Both the position numbers and the translations under genes were made by a program. A stretch of 36,454 nt of DNA from Solobacterium sp. (GTDB lineage Bacteria; Bacillota_I; Bacilli_A; Erysipelotrichales; Erysipelotrichaceae), in contig JAILCN010000116.1 in assembly GCA_024680365.1 (NCBI GenBank), forward strand, positions 1-36,454, in the 5' to 3' direction. Shown in pieces: positions 31,862 through 36,454 of the stretch (positions are counted from its first letter, which is position 1; the number at the start of each line of letters is the position of its first letter). The notes under the pieces are model-generated. The model was not told the origin of the DNA, ran no database searches, and saw nothing but the letters and a program-made list of their open reading frames with translations.

Positions 31862-31888
31862 TTAGCACTTAAGTATTGACAGTGCTAA
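31862..31888. promoter_or_regulatory. CIRCE-type HrcA operator 1 upstream of tig
   Basis: TTAGCACTT - 9 nt - CAGTGCTAA matches the CIRCE consensus TTAGCACTC-N9-GAGTGCTAA with one mismatch per arm, and the mismatches do not pair. It covers the -35 hexamer of the tig promoter (31876-31881). Confidence 0.9.
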
Positions 31889-31904
31889 CACAAATCGTTA
31901 GTAT
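31876..31904 (+). promoter_or_regulatory. tig promoter P1 (heat-shock, HrcA-controlled)
   Basis: Perfect TTGACA (31876-31881), a 17-nt spacer and TAGTAT (31899-31904). Start of transcription is expected at about 31911, inside operator 2. Repression by HrcA in the absence of stress follows from the CIRCE family mechanism. Confidence 0.85.
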
Positions 31905-31905
31905 A

Positions 31906-31932
31906 TTAGCAGGCACATATCGTGAGTGCTAA
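31906..31932. promoter_or_regulatory. CIRCE-type HrcA operator 2 upstream of tig
   Basis: TTAGCAGGC - 9 nt - GAGTGCTAA has one perfect arm and one arm with three mismatches (CTC replaced by GGC), with the exact N9 spacing. It overlaps the expected P1 start site. Centre-to-centre distance from operator 1 is 44 bp, about four helical turns, so both face the same side of the DNA. Confidence 0.8.
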
Positions 31933-31971
31933 AAAAACGATGCAATTGACATGGCTTAACCGTCTTCTATT

Positions 31972-31980
31972 TGGTATAAT
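31972..31980 (+). promoter_or_regulatory. tig promoter P2 (extended -10)
   Basis: TGGTATAAT (hexamer 31975-31980) lies 36 nt upstream of the tig ATG and outside both operators. It could supply basal expression. The TTGACA at 31946 is 23 nt away, too far to serve as -35. Confidence 0.65.
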
Positions 31981-32016
31981 AGGACGGCAATATCAGAAAA
32001 TAAGGAGTAGAAGAAT

Positions 32017-33285
32017 ATGTCAAACTGGACAATCAAAGAAAAATCTGTTGGGGATCTGGAAGTTACGATCTCAGGTGATGAATGGAAAAACGCTGTAAAA
32101 AAGGCATTCAACAAGATCGCGAAGAATGTTACGATCGACGGATTCCGCAAAGGATCGGCTCCCAAAGCCATGATCGAAAAGCGTATCCCCGCCGCTGAAA
32201 GATTCATGCAGGCGATCGAAGACAATGCAAATCACTGGCTCCAGGAAGCATTAAAGGAAAATAACCTGGAACCTGTAGACAGACCGACAATGGATGTAAA
32301 ATCCATGGACGCAGACAGCGCTGTTGTTGTCTATACATTCCCGGTAGAACCGGAAGCAGAAGTCGGCGACTACAAGTCTCTGAAATATGAACCGGAAGAT
32401 GCAGCGGTAAGCGATGAGGAGATCGAAAAAGAGATCGATTCCACACGTGAAAGATACGCTGAATGGGAAGTCAAGGAAGACGCAGCTGAAAACGGCGACA
32501 CAGTCAACATTGACTATGAAGGCCTCAAGGACGGCACAGCATTTGCCGGCGGAACAGCGCAGAACCATGACCTCATTCTCGGATCCGGATCTTTCATTCC
32601 CGGTTTTGAAGAGCAGCTTGTCGGCGTAAAAGCTGGCGATGAGAAAGACCTGAACCTCACATTCCCGGAAGACTACCACAGTGAAGAACTGGCAGGCAAG
32701 GAAGTTGTATTCAAGGTCAAGGTAAACGAAGTCAAGAAGAAGGTCCTTCCTGAAGCTGACGATGATTTCGCAAAAGATCTGAACTGGACAGATGTTGAAT
32801 CCATGGATGATCTGAAGAAGACGATCCGCAGCCGTCTTGAGACAAGCAAGAAAAACACTGTTGAAAATGAAGCGACAAACAAACTGATGGAACAGCTCGT
32901 GGAAATGACAGAAGCGGATATTCCCGAAGCAATGATCAACAGCGAAGTTGAAGCACAGATCCAGCAGTTTGCACAGCAGATCCAGAACGCAGGACTGAGC
33001 CTGTCCCAGTATCTGCAGTTCAGCGGCATGACTGTTGATAAACTGAAAGAAAGCTACCGCGCAAATGCTGAAAAGAGCATCAAGACAAGACTGGCGCTGA
33101 AGAAAGTTGCCAAGCTTGAGAACCTGGAAGTTTCTGATGAGGATGCAGACAAGGAACTGCAGAGCCTTGCAGAAATGTACAATATGGCTCTTGAAGATGT
33201 GAAGAAGTATGTGTCTTCTGCTCAGGTCAAAGCTGATCTGATGACAGAAAAGGCTCTGAACTTCCTGAAGGGGATCGTTAAGTAA
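32017..33285 (+). CDS. tig: Trigger factor (ribosome-associated chaperone and PPIase)
   Basis: 422-residue chaperone that binds nascent chains at the ribosome exit. The N-terminal ribosome-binding domain has the signature GFRKGSAPKAMIEKR (about 43-57). The FKBP-like PPIase domain (about 150-235) includes GDTVNIDYEGLKDGTAFAGGTAQNHDLILGSGSFIPGFEEQLVG. A helical C-terminal domain (about 250-422) forms the substrate cradle. The SD AAGGAG lies before ATG 32017. Two CIRCE-like operators upstream imply HrcA heat-shock control, which is not the usual arrangement for tig. lon follows after 107 nt containing a hairpin. Confidence 0.97.
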   Translation: MSNWTIKEKSVGDLEVTISGDEWKNAVKKAFNKIAKNVTIDGFRKGSAPKAMIEKRIPAAERFMQAIEDNANHWLQEALKENNLEPVDRPTMDVKSMDADSAVVVYTFPVEPEAEVGDYKSLKYEPEDAAVSDEEIEKEIDSTRERYAEWEVKEDAAENGDTVNIDYEGLKDGTAFAGGTAQNHDLILGSGSFIPGFEEQLVGVKAGDEKDLNLTFPEDYHSEELAGKEVVFKVKVNEVKKKVLPEADDDFAKDLNWTDVESMDDLKKTIRSRLETSKKNTVENEATNKLMEQLVEMTEADIPEAMINSEVEAQIQQFAQQIQNAGLSLSQYLQFSGMTVDKLKESYRANAEKSIKTRLALKKVAKLENLEVSDEDADKELQSLAEMYNMALEDVKKYVSSAQVKADLMTEKALNFLKGIVK

Positions 33286-33337
33286 TTCTTCACGACATCA
33301 TTCGGCAATGTGCCGCCGCACTCAATAACAATTAACA

Positions 33338-33364
33338 AATAAGACGCTTCGCGCGTCTTATTTT
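33338..33364 (+). terminator. Hairpin between tig and lon
   Basis: AATAAGACGC (33338-33347) pairs with GCGTCTTATT (33353-33362) around TTCGC, followed by only TTTTG. The stem is strong but the T-tract short, so partial termination is likely and lon may be read through from tig. I see no convincing promoter for lon itself between 33286 and 33392. Confidence 0.65.
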
Positions 33365-33392
33365 GAACAAGAATATAAAGGAGGTACACAGA

Positions 33393-35708
33393 ATGAATGA
33401 AAAAGTAACTGTCAGAGTACCTGTTGTTGCGACCAGAGGGATCATTGTATTCCCGGGTCAGGACGTCATGATCGAAGTCGGCCGCAGCAAATCTGTCAAC
33501 GCTGTCAATGAGGCTTCGGCTTCCTATGACGGCATGGTGTGGATCGTATGCCAGCGGGACATCATGGTTGATGACCCGAAGGAAGAACATCTGTACCGTT
33601 TCGGAACACTTTCAAAGATCAAAGTGGTCCGCAGAAAAGAAGGATTTATCCGCGTTACATTTACCGGCATGAAACGTGCCGCACTCGTAAATCTCTATAA
33701 TGAGGAGAGGATGTTCACGGCTGATGTTGAGCCGAAGAACGATATTCAGGGAAACTCGGATGAAGAGATGGCTCTGGTCAAACGGGTCGTCAGTGAATTC
33801 GAATCCGTTTCGAACTTCTCACAGGCATTCCCGGCGGATGTCGTACGTCAGCTTTCCCAGGGTGTCAGCGCGATCACGCTCACAGACCAGTTCGGACAGT
33901 ATTTCATGCTTGAGCAGGATACCCGTCAGAAACTGCTGGAAACACTGAGCATCAATGACAGAATGCTGATGATCATTGCCGAGCTTGAGAAACAGCAGAC
34001 GATCTCCCAGATCGAAGCAACGATCAACGACAAAGTCAAGGAACGGATCGACGGCGGTCAGAAAGAGTACTATCTGCGTGAAAAGCTGAAGGCGATCAAA
34101 GAAGAACTCGGTGATGTCAGCAACATTTCCGACGACGCTTCCGAGATCCGTGAAATGATCCAGAACAACCCGTATCCGGATCACGTGAAGGAAAAAGCTC
34201 TGGAAGAACTGCAGAGATATGAGATGCTGCCGCCGGGAAGCGGTGAAGCATCCGTCGCAAGAGGCTATCTTGACTGGCTTCTGAAAGTCCCCTGGTGGCA
34301 GGAGACCGAAGACAACGAGAATCTGAAAGCTGTCAGAGGCGTTCTTGATGCGGATCACTACGGACTTGAGAAAGTCAAAGACAGGATCATGGAATATCTT
34401 GCCGTAAAACAGATGACCGGCAATCTGAACAGCCCGATCCTCTGCCTTGTCGGCCCGCCCGGCGTCGGCAAAACATCCCTGGGCAAATCGATTGCCCGTT
34501 CCCTCGAAAGAAAGTTTGTCAAGATGTCGCTTGGCGGCGTCCGTGATGAAGCAGAGATCAGAGGCCACAGAAGAACGTATCTCGGTTCCATGCCGGGCCG
34601 CGTGATCCAGGGTATGAAGAAAGCAGGCGTTATCAATCCGGTATTCCTGATCGATGAGATTGATAAGATGGGCGCTGACTACAAGGGCGATCCGAGCGAT
34701 GCGCTCCTGGAAGTGCTTGACCCGGAACAGAATTCCCTGTTCAGCGATCACTATCTGGAAGAACCGTACGATCTTTCCAAGGTCATGTTCATCGCGACAG
34801 CGAACTACCTTGAAAATATTCCGGCTCCTCTGAGAGACCGTCTGGAGATCATCCAGCTGCCATCCTATACAGAGATCGACAAGGTGCATATTGCAGTCGA
34901 GCATCTGATCCCGAAGCAGCTTCAGGCGAACGGACTGAAGAGCACGCAGTTCAAGCTTCCGACTGATGAGATCCTGTATCTGATCCGTCACTATACCCGG
35001 GAAGCCGGCGTGCGTCAGCTTGAGCGTCAGATCGCTTCACTGTGCCGGAAGACAGTTCTTGAGATCCTCAATGAGAACAAGAAATCCGTCAAAGTCACAA
35101 AGAAGCTGATCAATAAATGGCTTGGCAAGGAGATCTTTGAATACGGATCCAAGGAAAAGCAGGATCAGGTCGGCGTTGTGACCGGTCTTGCCTATACAGA
35201 GTTCGGCGGCGATGTCCTCTCCGTTGAAGTCAATTACTTCGAAGGCAAGAGCAGACTGATCATGACCGGTCAGCTTGGTGACGTCATGAAAGAAAGTGCT
35301 GAGATCGCGCTTGACTATGTCAAAGCACATGCAAAGGAACTGGACATCGATCCGAAGTTCTTTGACGAGCACGACATTCATATTCATGTACCGGAAGGCG
35401 CTGTTCCCAAAGACGGACCTTCTGCCGGCGTCACGATGACGACTGCGCTTGTTTCTGCTCTCAGCAACAAGCCGGTGCACAGCGATCTTGCGATGACTGG
35501 TGAAGTTACGCTGCGCGGCAATGTCCTGCCGATTGGCGGTCTGCGTGAAAAGTCGCTTGCGGCACACCGTGTCGGCATCTCCAAGATCCTGATCCCAAAG
35601 AACAATCTGCGTGATCTGGATGACATTCCGGCTGCCGTCAAGGAAAGCATTACCTTCGTTCCGGTCGAGAATGTCTCTCAGGTACTGAAGGAAGCCCTGG
35701 TGCGCTGA
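33393..35708 (+). CDS. lon: ATP-dependent protease Lon
   Basis: 771-residue AAA+ serine protease that degrades misfolded and regulatory proteins. The N-terminal substrate domain (1-200) and a coiled linker are followed by the AAA+ module with Walker A GPPGVGKT starting at about 354 and Walker B VFLIDEIDKMG. The proteolytic domain has the Ser677 (PKDGPSAGVTM) and Lys720 (GGLREKSLAA) dyad, at the same numbers as in the Bacillus enzyme. The start is ATG 33393, directly after AAAGGAGG; the TTG at 33363 in the hairpin tail is rejected. The stop overlaps the engB ATG by 1 nt (TGATG). Through read-through from tig it would share HrcA control. Confidence 0.97.
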   Translation: MNEKVTVRVPVVATRGIIVFPGQDVMIEVGRSKSVNAVNEASASYDGMVWIVCQRDIMVDDPKEEHLYRFGTLSKIKVVRRKEGFIRVTFTGMKRAALVNLYNEERMFTADVEPKNDIQGNSDEEMALVKRVVSEFESVSNFSQAFPADVVRQLSQGVSAITLTDQFGQYFMLEQDTRQKLLETLSINDRMLMIIAELEKQQTISQIEATINDKVKERIDGGQKEYYLREKLKAIKEELGDVSNISDDASEIREMIQNNPYPDHVKEKALEELQRYEMLPPGSGEASVARGYLDWLLKVPWWQETEDNENLKAVRGVLDADHYGLEKVKDRIMEYLAVKQMTGNLNSPILCLVGPPGVGKTSLGKSIARSLERKFVKMSLGGVRDEAEIRGHRRTYLGSMPGRVIQGMKKAGVINPVFLIDEIDKMGADYKGDPSDALLEVLDPEQNSLFSDHYLEEPYDLSKVMFIATANYLENIPAPLRDRLEIIQLPSYTEIDKVHIAVEHLIPKQLQANGLKSTQFKLPTDEILYLIRHYTREAGVRQLERQIASLCRKTVLEILNENKKSVKVTKKLINKWLGKEIFEYGSKEKQDQVGVVTGLAYTEFGGDVLSVEVNYFEGKSRLIMTGQLGDVMKESAEIALDYVKAHAKELDIDPKFFDEHDIHIHVPEGAVPKDGPSAGVTMTTALVSALSNKPVHSDLAMTGEVTLRGNVLPIGGLREKSLAAHRVGISKILIPKNNLRDLDDIPAAVKESITFVPVENVSQVLKEALVR

Positions 35709-36301
35709 TGCAGTATCATGAAGCAAAACTGCTGACAACAGCAGCCAGTCAGAACCAGTGGCCGGAGACAGACTATCCCGAGATCGTATTCGCGGGACGT
35801 TCCAACGCCGGAAAAAGCACGCTGATCAACGCGCTGGTCAACCGGAAGAATCTTGCTTATTCAGGCAAGACGCCGGGCAAGACCAGACTGCTGAACTTCT
35901 TTCTGATCGATAACCGCGTCGTGTTTACAGACGCGCCGGGTTACGGCTACGCTGCCGGCAACACATCCAGCGCCGCTGCCTTCGGAAAGCTGATCGATCC
36001 TTATTTCGCAAAACGCAGACAGCTGAAGGGAATGGTCCTGGTCCTTGACGCAAGAAGAGAACCGAACGATGACGATATTACGATGGTGGAATACGGCAGA
36101 GCCGCAAAACTGTCGGTGATCGTTGCCTGCACGAAAGCAGATAAGCTTTCCCGCAATGTTCTTCTGGCAAACATGAAGAAAAACGCGGAGATCCTCGGCA
36201 TTCCGGTCCGTTCCATGGTTCCCTGTGCCTCCCTGAAAAAAGAAGGCATGGACGCTCTGTGGGAAATGATCGACAGAACAATTGAAACTGACAAAGCCTG
36301 A
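35708..36301 (+). CDS. engB: Ribosome biogenesis GTPase EngB/YsxC
   Basis: 197-residue TRAFAC GTPase needed for large-subunit ribosome assembly. G1 is GRSNAGKS (30-37), G2 lies in the GKTPGKTRLLNFF segment, G3 is DAPGYGYA, G4 is TKADK (about 139-143) and G5 is the PCASLKKEG region. The lon-ysxC order is conserved in Bacillota, which supports the call. It starts in a TGATG overlap with lon and is followed by a terminator. Confidence 0.96.
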   Translation: MQYHEAKLLTTAASQNQWPETDYPEIVFAGRSNAGKSTLINALVNRKNLAYSGKTPGKTRLLNFFLIDNRVVFTDAPGYGYAAGNTSSAAAFGKLIDPYFAKRRQLKGMVLVLDARREPNDDDITMVEYGRAAKLSVIVACTKADKLSRNVLLANMKKNAEILGIPVRSMVPCASLKKEGMDALWEMIDRTIETDKA

Positions 36302-36321
36302 GCACAATGTGCCGGGCCAAT

Positions 36322-36358
36322 GGCGTAAACCCAAAAATTATGGGGATACGCCTTTTTT
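36322..36358 (+). terminator. Terminator of the tig-lon-engB operon
   Basis: GGCGTA (36322-36327) pairs with TACGCC (36347-36352). An inner CCC/GGG can extend the stem with an internal bulge. A TTTTTT tract follows at 36353-36358. Confidence 0.85.
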
Positions 36359-36387
36359 ATTGTCAAAATGATCTAAAGTCGGTGAAC

Positions 36388-36454
36388 GTAGTATAGGACT
36401 ATATTGATAATAATCTTTATATAAGCGATTATATGGGTAGTAAAGTAGTATAGG
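36388..36454. repeat. 10-bp direct repeat at the window end
   Basis: GTAGTATAGG occurs at 36388-36397 and again at 36445-36454, the last ten bases of the window. The intervening A/T-rich stretch has no gene. The second copy is cut by the window end, so whether a larger repeat family begins here cannot be seen. Confidence 0.5.

Noticed and set aside
31946-31951. TTGACA as -35 of tig promoter P2
   Set aside because: The spacer to TATAAT is 23 nt; the extended -10 alone explains P2 better.
33819-34991. Long minus-strand open frame (390 codons) opposite lon
   Set aside because: Antisense to the Lon AAA+ domain, with no supporting features.
1-36454. CRISPR arrays, insertion sequences, prophage genes, rRNA genes, toxin-antitoxin or defence genes
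   Set aside because: No regularly spaced repeats, transposase, integrase, phage structural or restriction-type proteins were found on either strand.

Overview
The window is an ordinary-looking chromosomal segment of a low-to-mid G+C Gram-positive bacterium (Bacillota). It has DnaE rather than only PolC, a T-box leader in front of leuS, ScpA/ScpB, RNase HIII, MutS2 beside CvpA, LspA, ComEB-type dCMP deaminase, Shine-Dalgarno (SD) dependent short operons and HrcA/CIRCE sites. Codon use and promoter style are uniform from end to end. I see no prophage, insertion sequence, CRISPR or island. The gene set and the tig-lon arrangement suggest the class Erysipelotrichia, but this is an inference from gene content and not a proof.

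Layout. 1-210: intergenic region with two inverted repeats, a 12-bp tandem repeat and a promoter abutting dnaE. 211-7119: five tightly overlapping plus-strand genes (dnaE, response regulator 1, histidine kinase 1, a tRNA(Val)-A37-type methyltransferase, an unknown membrane-anchored protein). 7134-8924: a divergent pair, a membrane-anchored metallophosphoesterase and a HAD-IIA protein, both with several catalytic residues replaced. 8917-9618: a minus-strand class I glutamine amidotransferase-like C26 hydrolase. 9725-13380: T-box leader with a CUG specifier, leuS and a threonine aldolase-type lyase. 13490-16083: scpA-scpB-SGNH lipoprotein-DUF4358-type lipoprotein. 16103-16909: cutC on the minus strand. 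16991-17839: Mrp/NBP35 ATPase. 17910-20013: a second, paralogous two-component system with 11-bp-phased direct repeats in front of it. 19979-20578: a stand-alone A24 prepilin-type peptidase on the minus strand, overlapping the kinase 3' end. 20653-24291: rubrerythrin, a small TSCPD protein, lspA, an rluD-type pseudouridine synthase, a rhomboid protease and dCMP deaminase. 24316-25173: rnhC on the minus strand. 25243-30031: cvpA-like gene, mutS2, uvrC. 30039-31860: small membrane protein (minus), YfcE-type phosphoesterase, tRNA-Arg(UCU), a DUF3196-like protein. 31862-36301: a promoter bracketed by two CIRCE-type operators, then tig, lon and engB.

How it fits together. Most genes serve genome replication and repair (dnaE, scpAB, rnhC, mutS2, uvrC, dCMP deaminase), translation (leuS, tRNA-Arg, RNA modification, engB), and protein folding, processing or turnover (tig, lon, lspA, rhomboid, A24 peptidase). 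Two paralogous OmpR-type two-component systems provide signalling. Convergent gene ends are closed by hairpins with T-tracts.

Most interesting points: (i) tandem CIRCE-like operators on the -35 and start site of the tig-lon promoter; (ii) two adjacent, divergent pseudo-phosphatase candidates; (iii) dnaE and rnhC, each preceded by an extended -10 exactly 6 nt before the ATG and lacking any SD, which look leaderless; (iv) three 11-bp-phased TTCAC-type repeats before the second two-component system; (v) a genome-wide-looking preference for TGN extended -10 promoters. I did not find a clearly new multi-gene system. All statements come from reading sequence; no searches were run.
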